A stretch of DNA of 64,000 nucleotides from Raskinella chloraquaticus (SeqCode) (GTDB lineage Bacteria > Pseudomonadota > Alphaproteobacteria > Rhizobiales > UBA4765), in assembly GCA_002365175.1 (NCBI GenBank), contig DEZK01000002.1:124001-188000 (forward strand), read 5' to 3'. The notes under the pieces were generated by a model that searched no databases, was not told where the DNA came from, and worked only from the letters and a program-made list of their open reading frames with translations. The first letter of the stretch is position 1; each line of letters begins with the position of its first letter. Below, in pieces: positions 40,752-48,744 of the stretch. The position numbers and the translations under genes are program-made.

Positions 40752-42320
40752 CTAATCGGTGTCCCGCGGCAGTGGGGCGCGGGGCTTCCAGCGCAAAACG
40801 GGCTGGCGGGCAGCGCGCGTCTCATCAAGGCGACGGCGCGGGCTGAGGCGCGGGGCGGAAAGAAAGCGTTCTTTCTCGCCCGCCCTCACGGCCAAAGCGA
40901 GATCGCGCATGGTCGCAATGAACAGGTCAAGCGAGAGCTTTGATTCCGATTCGGTTGGTTCAATCAGCATGGCGCCATGGGCGACCAGCGGGAAATAGAT
41001 GGTCATCGGATGGTAGCCCTCGTCGATCAGCGCCTTGGCGATGTCGAGCGTGGTGAGGCCAGTGCCTTTCAGCCAGGCATCATCAAACAGCACCTCATGC
41101 ATGCAGGGCTGGTCGCCGAAGGGCTGGGTCAAGAGGTCGCTCAGCCCGGCGCGGATGTAATTGGCGTTGAGGACGGCATCCTCGGATGCCTGCTTCATGC
41201 CATTGGCGCCGTGGGAGAGCATGTAGGACAATGCGCGCACATACATACCCATCTGGCCGTGGAAAGCGGTGAGGCGACCGAAGGGGGCGTGATCGCCGTC
41301 GCGCGCCGTATCCTCAACGAGGCGCAGGCCCCTGCCATCGCGGAGCAGATAGGGCGCCGGGGCAAACGGGGCGAGAGCTGCCGACAGGACCACCGGCCCA
41401 GCCCCCGGACCGCCGCCGCCATGAGGCGTCGAAAAAGTCTTGTGCAGGTTGATGTGCATGGCATCGACACCCAGATCGCCCGGACGCGCCTTGCCGACGA
41501 TGGCGTTGAAATTGGCGCCGTCGCAGTAAAAATAGGCGCCAGCCTCGTGCACGGCCGCGGCAATCGCCACGATCTCGGCCTCGAACAGACCGCAGGTGTT
41601 GGGATTGGTCAGCATGATTGCTGCGACATCGCCATCAAGGGCTGCTTTGACCGCATCCGCCCGCACCATGCCATCAGCGCCGGCTGGCACCGAGCGCACG
41701 CTGAAGCCGATCAGGGCGGCCGTTGCGGGGTTGGTGCCATGGGCTGAATCAGGCACGAGCACCACCTGACGCTCGTGCTCGCCACGGGCAGCCAGTGCCG
41801 CCTTGATCGCCATCATTCCGCAAAGCTCGCCATGGGCGCCTGCCTTGGGGCTCAGCGCCACCGCGTTCATGCCCGTCATCTCGATCAGCCAATGCGACAG
41901 CATCTCCATGAGTGCCAGCGCGCCGGGCACGGTTGATTGCGGCTGCAATGGGTGGATATCGGCAAAGCCCGGCAGGCGCGCCATCTTCTCGTTTAACCGT
42001 GGATTGTGTTTCATGGTGCAGGAGCCTAGCGGAAACAGCCCCGAATCAATGCCGTAATTCTTCTGGCTGAGGCGCACATAATGGCGCATCGCTTCCGGTT
42101 CGCTGAGGCCGGGGAGGCCGATCGCGCCCGCTCTCTCCAATCCGCCAAGGCGCGGCACGAAAGCCGCCGGCTCCTCAAGGTCAACGCCGGTGACATCATG
42201 GCGCCCGATCTCGAAAAGAAGCCCTTCTTCCTGCTGCAGCGCCCGGTTGGCGGTAAAGGTTCGCGCCGGGCTGATGCCGGTCGTTTGTGATGGGGCGGTG
42301 GGGCGACCTTCGGAATTCAT
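40752..42320 (-). CDS. gcvPB: glycine dehydrogenase (decarboxylating) subunit 2
   Basis: A 522-residue C-terminal half of the P protein, the PLP-carrying subunit. The Schiff-base Lys is in INLHKTFSTPHGGGGPG; LTNPNTCGLFE and SGLFPLGSCTMKHNPRLNEK also match. With gcvPA it decarboxylates glycine and passes the aminomethyl group to GcvH. It overlaps the gcvPA stop (ATGA at 42317-42320). The last 60 residues are basic and Arg-rich (LSPRRRLDETRAARQPV). Confidence 0.97.
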   Translation of the reverse strand: MNSEGRPTAPSQTTGISPARTFTANRALQQEEGLLFEIGRHDVTGVDLEEPAAFVPRLGGLERAGAIGLPGLSEPEAMRHYVRLSQKNYGIDSGLFPLGSCTMKHNPRLNEKMARLPGFADIHPLQPQSTVPGALALMEMLSHWLIEMTGMNAVALSPKAGAHGELCGMMAIKAALAARGEHERQVVLVPDSAHGTNPATAALIGFSVRSVPAGADGMVRADAVKAALDGDVAAIMLTNPNTCGLFEAEIVAIAAAVHEAGAYFYCDGANFNAIVGKARPGDLGVDAMHINLHKTFSTPHGGGGPGAGPVVLSAALAPFAPAPYLLRDGRGLRLVEDTARDGDHAPFGRLTAFHGQMGMYVRALSYMLSHGANGMKQASEDAVLNANYIRAGLSDLLTQPFGDQPCMHEVLFDDAWLKGTGLTTLDIAKALIDEGYHPMTIYFPLVAHGAMLIEPTESESKLSLDLFIATMRDLALAVRAGEKERFLSAPRLSPRRRLDETRAARQPVLRWKPRAPLPRDTD

Positions 42321-43666
42321 GCGAGCACCTTTTTCATTGCCGCAACCAGCCTGTGGCGATCGTCATCGCTGTTCATCTCGCTGGAGGCGACGAGCAGCAG
42401 ATCCTTGAGGTGCGGGCGCTCCGGTTCGAGGCGTGATACCGGTACGCCGGCAAGCACGCCCGCCTGCGCCAGGGCTTCCACCAGCGTTGCCGCATCGCCA
42501 GGGACGCGCAGGGTGAATTCATTGAAGAAGGAATGGTTCAACACCTCCACCCCTTTGACGTCACGCAACATGTCGGCAAGCCTGACCGCATGCGCATGAT
42601 TGAGGTGCGCAAGTCGCTTGAGGCCTGTTTCGCCCAGAAGCGCCATGTGGATGGTGAAGGCAAGGCAGCACAGGCCGGAATTGGTACAGATGTTCGATGT
42701 CGCCTTGTCGCGGCGGATATGCTGCTCGCGGGTCGACAAAGTGAGGACAAAACTGCGCCTGCCATCGGCATCAACCGTTTCACCGCACAGGCGTCCGGGC
42801 ATCTGGCGGACGAATTTCTGCCTTGTGGCGAAGAGCCCCACATAGGGGCCGCCGAAATTGAGGCTGTTGCCGATCGACTGGCCTTCCGCCACCACGATGT
42901 CAGCCCCCAGCGCGCCCGGGCTTTCAACCAGCCCGAAGGACACCGCTTCACTCACCACCGCAATCAGCAGGGCGCCAACGCTGTGGGCTTTGGCGGCAAT
43001 CGGCCGCAGATCGATGATCTCGCCATAAAAAGACGGCGACTGCACGACGACGCACGACGTGTCAGCATCGATGGCTGCGAGGATATCCTCGCTGCTGCCC
43101 GCAATGGCCGGCACCATCGCCTCCACATCATCGCCCGCCATGCGCGAAAGCGTTTCAACAACCGTGCGATAATGGGGATGCAGCGTGCCCGACAGGACGG
43201 CCCTGGCGCGCCTGGTCAGGCGATGGGCCATGAGGACGGCTTCGCCGGTGGCCGTCGAGCCATCATACATCGAGGCGTTCGCGACCTCCATGCCGGTCAG
43301 CAACGCCACCTGCGTCTGGAATTCGAAGAGGTAGTGCAGCGTCCCTTGCGCGATCTCGGGCTGGTAGGGGGTGTAGGAGGTGAGGAATTCCGAGCGCTGG
43401 ATGAGATGATCGACGCTGGCCGGGATGTGGTGGCGATAGGCGCCAGCACCGACGAAGAAGGGCACATCTCCAGCCGCTTTATTTTGCGCCGAAAGCCCAT
43501 TGAGCAAGCGCTCGACATCCCATTCGCCGCGCCCCGCCGGCAGCTCCATCAGCCCCGGCAAACGCTTGTCAGCGGGGATGCCGAGGAAGAGATCATCCAT
43601 CGACGCGGCGCCGATTTTGGCCAGCATGTCCTGGCGTTCAACAGCGGTGAGCGGGAGATAGCGCAT
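42317..43666 (-). CDS. gcvPA: glycine dehydrogenase (decarboxylating) subunit 1
   Basis: A 449-residue N-terminal half of the P protein. It begins MRYLPLTAVERQDMLAKIGA and has PYQPEIAQGTLHYLFEFQTQ and EGQSIGNSLNFGGPYVGLF, typical of the split form. It has no PLP Lys of its own and forms the heterotetramer with GcvPB. It follows gcvH by 8 bases. Confidence 0.97.
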   Translation of the reverse strand: MRYLPLTAVERQDMLAKIGAASMDDLFLGIPADKRLPGLMELPAGRGEWDVERLLNGLSAQNKAAGDVPFFVGAGAYRHHIPASVDHLIQRSEFLTSYTPYQPEIAQGTLHYLFEFQTQVALLTGMEVANASMYDGSTATGEAVLMAHRLTRRARAVLSGTLHPHYRTVVETLSRMAGDDVEAMVPAIAGSSEDILAAIDADTSCVVVQSPSFYGEIIDLRPIAAKAHSVGALLIAVVSEAVSFGLVESPGALGADIVVAEGQSIGNSLNFGGPYVGLFATRQKFVRQMPGRLCGETVDADGRRSFVLTLSTREQHIRRDKATSNICTNSGLCCLAFTIHMALLGETGLKRLAHLNHAHAVRLADMLRDVKGVEVLNHSFFNEFTLRVPGDAATLVEALAQAGVLAGVPVSRLEPERPHLKDLLLVASSEMNSDDDRHRLVAAMKKVLA

Positions 43667-43674
43667 GGAACGCC

Positions 43675-44052
43675 TCAGCCCAGGGTTTCGACATAGGCGT
43701 TGTAGTCCGCCTCGCTCATCAGGACATCCATCTCGCCGGCATGGGCAAGCGTCATCTTGAGGAACCAGCCCCCGGCCAGCGGCGACGAATTGACGATTGC
43801 TGGCGTATCGGGAAGCGCCTCATTGACCGCGACCACCACGCCCGTCAGCGGCGCATACACTTCAGACGCCGCCTTAACTGATTCAACAATTGCCGCCTGT
43901 TTGCCCCGCTCAAGCTTCGCGCCGACATCCGGCAATTCGACAAAGACCACATCACCGAGCTGCTTTTGCGCGTAATCGGTGATGCCGATGGTCGCGATAT
44001 CGCCGTCGAGGCGGACATATTCGTGATCTTTGGTGAAACGCAGAGACACCAT
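43675..44052 (-). CDS. gcvH: glycine cleavage system H protein
   Basis: A 125-residue lipoyl carrier protein. The lipoylated Lys is in VESVKAASEVYAP (residue about 64), preceded by GDVVFVELPDVG. It shuttles the aminomethyl and electrons between P, T and L proteins. ATG 44052 opens MVSLRFTKDHEYV; the longer frame to 44205 overlaps gcvT and is not used. The gap to gcvT is 46 bases. Confidence 0.97.
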   Translation of the reverse strand: MVSLRFTKDHEYVRLDGDIATIGITDYAQKQLGDVVFVELPDVGAKLERGKQAAIVESVKAASEVYAPLTGVVVAVNEALPDTPAIVNSSPLAGGWFLKMTLAHAGEMDVLMSEADYNAYVETLG

Positions 44053-44098
44053 GGCAAGGCTCCGTAAAAGGGTGGGATCAAGTCGCCGGCCGCGCTGT

Positions 44099-45229
44099 TC
44101 AACCGGCCCGGGCATAGCGATGCGGCACAAATGGCATAGCGGTGACGAGGGCGTTGAGACGCTTGTCGCGCACCTGCACATGAAGCGCTGTTCCGGCCAC
44201 TGCATGCGTCGGGGGGAGGTAGCCCATGGCGACAGGCCGCCCGACTGTCGGGCTAAAACCGCCGGAGGTGATGATACCGATCCTCAGGCCCTTCGCCGGA
44301 TCTAGGATGGCGCAGCCTTCGCGAGCTGGCTGGCGGCCCTCAACGATGATGCCAACGCGCTGGCGTTTCATGTCACCGGCAAGCTCACCCATCAGCCGTC
44401 TGGCGCCAGGAAAGCCTCCCTCCTGACGCCGGCGCTTGGCGACCGAGAAGGCAAGCCCCGCCTCGATCGGCGAGGTTGTCTCGTCGATATCGTGGCCGTA
44501 CAGGCAAAGGCCGGCTTCAAGGCGCAGCGTATCACGGGCGCCAAGGCCTACCGGGCGCACATCATCCTCGCCCGTCAATACCGCCCACAGCCGCGGTGCA
44601 TCGCGGGCGCCAAGCGCTATCTCGAAACCGTCCTCACCGGTATAGCCGGAGCGCGAAACGACGCAATCGATACCGGCCAGTCGCACGTGGCGCACGCTCA
44701 TGAAGCTCATGGCCGCTAATGTCGCCTCGTGCTCGGCTAGAACCGCCGCCGCTTTCGGGCCCTGCAGGGCAAGCAGGGCGCGATCCTCATGGGCGAGCAA
44801 TCGCACGACGGGTGGCAGGGCGCTCATCATATGCGCATAATCGACCGATGCGCGGGCTGCGTTGACGACGAGGGCGAGGCGGCCATCATCGCCGCCACGG
44901 CTCACCATCACATCATCAATGATGCCGCCAGACGGGTTCAATAACTGCGTGTAGCGCTGCTTTCCCGGCTCAAGGCCCAAAATATCCGCGGGCACCAGCG
45001 CTTCAAGCGCCCGCGCCGTCGTCTCGTGATCGGGGCCGACCAGCTCAGCCTGCCCCATATGGGAGACATCGAAGAGACCGGCATTCCCGCGGGTCCAGTT
45101 GTGCTCGGCGAGAATGCCATCCTCGTAGTGAAGCGGCATTTCATAGCCGGCAAACGGTACCATGCGCGCGCCAGAGGCACGATGGGCCATCACCAGCGGC
45201 GTCTGCTTCAAAGAAATATCAGCGGCCAT
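44099..45229 (-). CDS. gcvT: aminomethyltransferase, glycine cleavage T protein
   Basis: A 376-residue T protein that transfers the aminomethyl group to tetrahydrofolate, releasing ammonia and 5,10-methylene-THF. Motifs: FAGYEMPLHYEDGILAEH, GLFDVSHMGQAELVGPD, SRSGYTGEDGFEIALGARDA and the C-terminal FVPHRYARA. ATG 45229 is just after a tandem glycine riboswitch, so the operon is expressed when glycine is high. The L protein (dihydrolipoyl dehydrogenase) is not here. Confidence 0.97.
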   Translation of the reverse strand: MAADISLKQTPLVMAHRASGARMVPFAGYEMPLHYEDGILAEHNWTRGNAGLFDVSHMGQAELVGPDHETTARALEALVPADILGLEPGKQRYTQLLNPSGGIIDDVMVSRGGDDGRLALVVNAARASVDYAHMMSALPPVVRLLAHEDRALLALQGPKAAAVLAEHEATLAAMSFMSVRHVRLAGIDCVVSRSGYTGEDGFEIALGARDAPRLWAVLTGEDDVRPVGLGARDTLRLEAGLCLYGHDIDETTSPIEAGLAFSVAKRRRQEGGFPGARRLMGELAGDMKRQRVGIIVEGRQPAREGCAILDPAKGLRIGIITSGGFSPTVGRPVAMGYLPPTHAVAGTALHVQVRDKRLNALVTAMPFVPHRYARAG

Positions 45230-45276
45230 GCGCGGTTCCCGACAAGAGACAGCGTGCCGGATCATGCCCGGTTCGC

Positions 45277-45462
45277 GCCCCCTCTGTCTGGGAACCTGAG
45301 AGATTTCGCCGCATCGCTACAACGCGGCTTGCACCCGTCGGTGAACGGCTGTGGCCGTTGCTTTCCAGAGTCAATAACACGCGCGGTCCGGTTGCCTGAG
45401 CGTTTCCGGGGCGGTTGCGCCTTCGGCGCCAGTCGGGAATACCCGGCTGGTCTCTCCCGCGT
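45277..45462 (-). promoter_or_regulatory. tandem glycine riboswitch controlling gcvT-H-PA-PB
   Basis: The leader contains two consecutive glycine aptamers. The first begins GGGAGAGACC, has GCGCCGAAGGCGCAACC and ends in ACGCTCAGGCAACCGGACC; the second has TCTGGAAAGC, CACCGACGGGTGCAAGCC and TCTCTCAGGTTCCCAGACAG. These are the conserved core strings of the family. In gcv operons it turns expression on when glycine binds, cooperatively. It ends about 47 bases before the gcvT ATG. Exact boundaries are estimates. Confidence 0.93.
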
Positions 45463-45493
45463 GTGCTGCCTGACGTGCCGCCAGACGCCTTCG

Positions 45494-45521
45494 ATCATAG
45501 CGCGCCGATTACAAAGATCAA
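45494..45521 (-). promoter_or_regulatory. promoter of the riboswitch-gcv operon
   Basis: On the minus strand TTGATC (45521-45516) and TATGAT (45499-45494) are 16 bases apart. The implied transcript start is near 45487, about 25 bases before the first aptamer. Position relative to the riboswitch supports it. Confidence 0.6.
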
Positions 45522-45551
45522 AGGCTGATCGAGCGAAGCCGGCAGAGTATT

Positions 45552-46037
45552 TCAGATTTCCTTCAGAAGCGCGACGGCGCTCGACGCGTCAGCCTTGGAA
45601 GGCACGTCCTCGACATTGAGGACCTTGACGACACCATCATCCACCAGCATCGCATAGCGCTTCGAGCGGATGCCAAGACCAGGAACTGTCGCATCAAGAT
45701 CAAGGCCGATGGCCTTGGCAAAAACAGCCGCGCCATCAGCCAGAAACACGATCTTGTCGCCAGCCCCCGTCGCTTTCTTCCATTCGTTCATCACAAACAC
45801 ATCGTTGACGGCGGTCACAGCGATGGTATCGACGCCCTTGGCATGAAGCGCGGCCGCATGCTCGAGATAGCCCGGCAGATGATTACGGTGGCAGGTGGGG
45901 GTAAAGGCACCTGGTACGGCGAAGAAGGCAACTTTCTTGCCCTTGAAGACATCGCTGCTCGCAAGGTCAGCAGGGCCATCGGAACCCATGATCTTGAACT
46001 TCACGTCGGGTAGGCGATCACCAACTTTAATCGTCAT
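45552..46037 (-). CDS. Prx5-type peroxiredoxin
   Basis: A 161-residue thiol peroxidase. The peroxidatic Cys49 is in VPGAFTPTCHRNHLPGYL, the Prx5/PMP20 pattern. There is no obvious resolving Cys elsewhere in the short C-terminal part, so it may be a 1-Cys form or use glutathione/glutaredoxin. It lies 56 bases after a DsbD-domain gene in the same direction and may be in one operon with it. Confidence 0.93.
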   Translation of the reverse strand: MTIKVGDRLPDVKFKIMGSDGPADLASSDVFKGKKVAFFAVPGAFTPTCHRNHLPGYLEHAAALHAKGVDTIAVTAVNDVFVMNEWKKATGAGDKIVFLADGAAVFAKAIGLDLDATVPGLGIRSKRYAMLVDDGVVKVLNVEDVPSKADASSAVALLKEI

Positions 46038-46093
46038 CTGTGTCTCCGGCTGCAGCATCGTTGCTCCAGCCTCCTGACATAGACGGTCATCGT

Positions 46094-46915
46094 CTATCCG
46101 TCGAGTGTATGCGCTTCCTCCACCGCCGCGCGGCGGCTGACGATGGTCACGAGAATAGGAGAAGCAGGCGGTGCGGCGGATGGCCCGCCAAGGCTTACTG
46201 AAAATCGCTTCAAAGGCCCGGACGAAGCGACCTCGACCGCCATCCCCAGATCAAGATCGACCTGCCCCTCGACGGCTACAAAGTCAACGCCACCCAACGC
46301 ATCCACCGCAAACTCGATACGCCGTTGATCAGCCAGATAGCGCCAGTCCCGGATCATGGTTCCCGCAGGGACGCGGCGGGGCACACGCGCTCGGGCGCGC
46401 TCGATCAACGCGGCGGCGTCATCAGCGGGCGAGCCGGACGCAAAGCGCAGCCGCGCCTGGCTTTCGGCTGGAATACAGATGCGCTCGCACACCCCATACG
46501 TCAGATCAAGGACAAGCTCGACGTCACTGGCCGGATCGGCGGGTATCACCTCGACCGGGAAAACAACGTCACCGGTATAGCCCAGGAACATACCCGGCCC
46601 TTCCCCCAGACGGCTCGGTGCCGGGTAGGAGACAATGACCGATTTCGCATTGAGAGAGGCGCTCCAGTCAAAGATCGGCGGGATACCGCTCCCGCCGGGC
46701 AAGCGCCAATACGTCTTCCAGCCCGGCTGCAACGACAGCTGGACACCGGCAAGAAGGCGCCCCTCGCCGTCACGTCCGCCGGCGAGCAGGCGCATGCGCG
46801 CCGGCAAGGCGTCGCTGGCATGGCTTCGTCCCATCCATTGCGAGCACACCGCCATCAGCCCGGCGGCGGCACCAGCACACACATCGCGGCGACGGGTGGA
46901 AAAGAACATCGGCAT
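46094..46915 (-). CDS. DsbD N-terminal (alpha) domain-like exported protein
   Basis: A 273-residue protein with a signal region (STRRRDVCAGAAAGLMAVCS) and a domain resembling the N-terminal domain of DsbD/DsbC: GWKTYWRLPGGSGIPP, YPAPSRLGEGPGMFLGYTGDV and the Cys pair in LTYGVCERICIPAESQ (Cys-X3-Cys). No membrane helices follow, so it is the domain on its own. In DsbD this domain passes reductant to periplasmic targets; here the membrane part would have to come from CcdA elsewhere. Divergent from YqgE. Confidence 0.78.
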   Translation of the reverse strand: MPMFFSTRRRDVCAGAAAGLMAVCSQWMGRSHASDALPARMRLLAGGRDGEGRLLAGVQLSLQPGWKTYWRLPGGSGIPPIFDWSASLNAKSVIVSYPAPSRLGEGPGMFLGYTGDVVFPVEVIPADPASDVELVLDLTYGVCERICIPAESQARLRFASGSPADDAAALIERARARVPRRVPAGTMIRDWRYLADQRRIEFAVDALGGVDFVAVEGQVDLDLGMAVEVASSGPLKRFSVSLGGPSAAPPASPILVTIVSRRAAVEEAHTLDG

Positions 46916-47059
46916 CCCGTATCCCTACGCCAGATAATTCGAAAAAACGATGAACAAGCTCGTGACGCCCACGTGAAGCGGGTTTGAGCGGGGTCGACTG
47001 GCGCGGTGTATGATGCTCGGATATTCCATAAGGGCGGTGAAACCGCTAGGCTGACACCC

Positions 47060-47674
47060 ATGAAGCTGACCGAACTTCTCGAACGCCTGACTGGTCCGGG
47101 CTATCTCGACGGCCATTTTCTGGTGGCGATGCCGTCGATGCCCGATCCGCGCTTCCAGCGCGCGGTGATCTATATATGTGCCCATTCCGACGCCGGGGCC
47201 ATGGGCCTGATCATCAATCATCCGGCCGATGACATCCGGTTTTTCGATCTGCTGGTGCAGCTCAACATCATCCCTGAAGGAACGGACATTACATTGCCGC
47301 CGGGGCATGGCGCGATCTGCGTCGTCAAAGGCGGGCCGGTTGAGCCGGCGCGCGGCATCGTCCTTCACTCCGATGATGTTATGATCGCCAACGCGACGAT
47401 GGCGATGGATGACGGGGTCTGCCTCACCGCGACGCTTGATATCATTCGCGCCATTGCCGCCGGGCAAGGGCCGCGTGACGCCATTCTGGCGCTTGGCTAT
47501 GCCGCCTGGGCGCCGGGGCAGCTCGAGCGTGAATTGCAGGCCAATGGCTGGCTGGTCTGTGCCGCCGACCGCACGCTTGTGTTCGATCCCGATATTTCAG
47601 GAAAATACCAGCGCATCCTGCGCCATCTCGGCGCCGATCCGACCCATCTGTCATCGCAGACCGGTCACGCCTGA
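47060..47674 (+). CDS. YqgE/AlgH family protein
   Basis: A 204-residue cytoplasmic protein of UPF0301. Motifs: GHFLVAMPSMPDPRFQRAVI, GLIINHPADDIRF, KGGPVEPARGIVLHSDD and ALGYAAWAPGQLERELQANG. The family fold is known but its biochemical role is not; AlgH has been linked to alginate regulation in Pseudomonas. ATG 47060 was chosen; the frame above it is not needed. It converges on the MarR-GNAT gene with a 7-base gap. Confidence 0.95.
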   Translation: MKLTELLERLTGPGYLDGHFLVAMPSMPDPRFQRAVIYICAHSDAGAMGLIINHPADDIRFFDLLVQLNIIPEGTDITLPPGHGAICVVKGGPVEPARGIVLHSDDVMIANATMAMDDGVCLTATLDIIRAIAAGQGPRDAILALGYAAWAPGQLERELQANGWLVCAADRTLVFDPDISGKYQRILRHLGADPTHLSSQTGHA

Positions 47675-47681
47675 TCGCTCG

Positions 47682-48659
47682 TCAATCGCTCTCCAGCGAT
47701 AATTCCCACGTCTCGCCCACGAGATGATGGCCGAAACTGTCATGAGGCTCGCTTGCGGTCAGGACAAAGCCGCGACGCACATAAAGCGCGCGCGCAGCGA
47801 CAAGAATATCGTTGGTCCAGAGAACAAGGCGGCGATAGCTGCGAGCCTTGGCGGCGGCGATACAGTGATCGACCAATCGTCCGCCAAGTCCAAGACCGCG
47901 CGCCTGCGGCTCCACCAGCAGAAGGCGCAGCCTGGCGGCATCAGGCCCGGCCCTGACCAGCATCACACAGCCGAGAAAGGCCCCGTCGCGCTCGGCAATC
48001 CAGCAGCCATCATGGTCGGGAGCGAAGTCACGGATGTAGGTGCTGGCGATCTCGGCCACCAGAGCTTCGAAGGCGCGGTTCCAGCCATAGTCACGCGCGT
48101 AGAGCACGGCGTGGCGGTGAATGATGAGGCCCAGATCGCCGATGGCGGCGTCGCGGATGACGATGGGCGATGGCGCGGCGGCGGCGAGGATGTGTTCCGC
48201 CGTTGCCAGTGCGGTGATGAGAATTTGTCTGACGTCGCCTGGCAACGGCTTCAACATGGCGGCGACGTCATGGTCGGCTTGATGATCCAGCGAGCGGAAG
48301 AGCGCCTTGCCGGCCCTGGTCAATTTGATGATGGCGCGGCGGCGATCGTGCCGATCTGTCTCGCGCCTGATCCACCCGGCCTTTTCGAAGCGCGCGAATG
48401 TGCGGCTGAGCTGTGCGCGATCAAGGGCAAGGAGGCGGGCAATATCGACGGCGTGGCTTCCCTCACCGCGCGCCAGCTCGTAGAGGATGCGCGCCTCGGT
48501 CAGCGTCAGGCTGGTTCCGTAGAGGCCGGGCTCAAGAAGGCCGGCATGGCGCGTGTAGAAGCGGGCAAAGCGGCGAAGCGCTGCGACTGACGCGCGTGGC
48601 ACATCAGTGCCGCCGACGTTATCCCGGCCGGTGGAACCGGGGGGCTCATCTGCAAGCAT
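47682..48659 (-). CDS. MarR-type regulator fused to a GNAT acetyltransferase
   Basis: A 325-residue two-domain protein. Residues about 20-140 form a winged-helix MarR domain (LTLTEARILYELA, HAVDIARLLALDRAQLSRTF, RRETDRHDRRRAIIKLTRAG). Residues about 160-325 form a GNAT domain with an acetyl-CoA site in LLLVEPQARGLGLGGRLVDH and YVRRGFVLTASEPH. The MarR half would bind DNA, the GNAT half acylate an amine or peptide. An inverted repeat overlaps its -10, so autoregulation is likely. Start ATG 48659; 48689 is possible. Confidence 0.88.
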   Translation of the reverse strand: MLADEPPGSTGRDNVGGTDVPRASVAALRRFARFYTRHAGLLEPGLYGTSLTLTEARILYELARGEGSHAVDIARLLALDRAQLSRTFARFEKAGWIRRETDRHDRRRAIIKLTRAGKALFRSLDHQADHDVAAMLKPLPGDVRQILITALATAEHILAAAAPSPIVIRDAAIGDLGLIIHRHAVLYARDYGWNRAFEALVAEIASTYIRDFAPDHDGCWIAERDGAFLGCVMLVRAGPDAARLRLLLVEPQARGLGLGGRLVDHCIAAAKARSYRRLVLWTNDILVAARALYVRRGFVLTASEPHDSFGHHLVGETWELSLESD

Positions 48660-48710
48660 GGGGCATCCTCTCGCGCGACGTCCGGGCAACAGAGGTCGAG
48701 ATTCATGCGA

Positions 48711-48736
48711 TTGGTTGATGATGTCAACTAATTATA
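48711..48736 (-). promoter_or_regulatory. promoter with operator for the MarR-GNAT gene
   Basis: The inverted repeat TTGGTTGA-TGATG-TCAACTAA (48711-48731, one mismatch) abuts TATAAT on the minus strand (48736-48731), which matches a -10 box. A MarR dimer on this site would block transcription. A GATTC site (CcrM) lies between it and the gene near 48702. Confidence 0.5.
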
Positions 48737-48744
48737 TGCACGCC

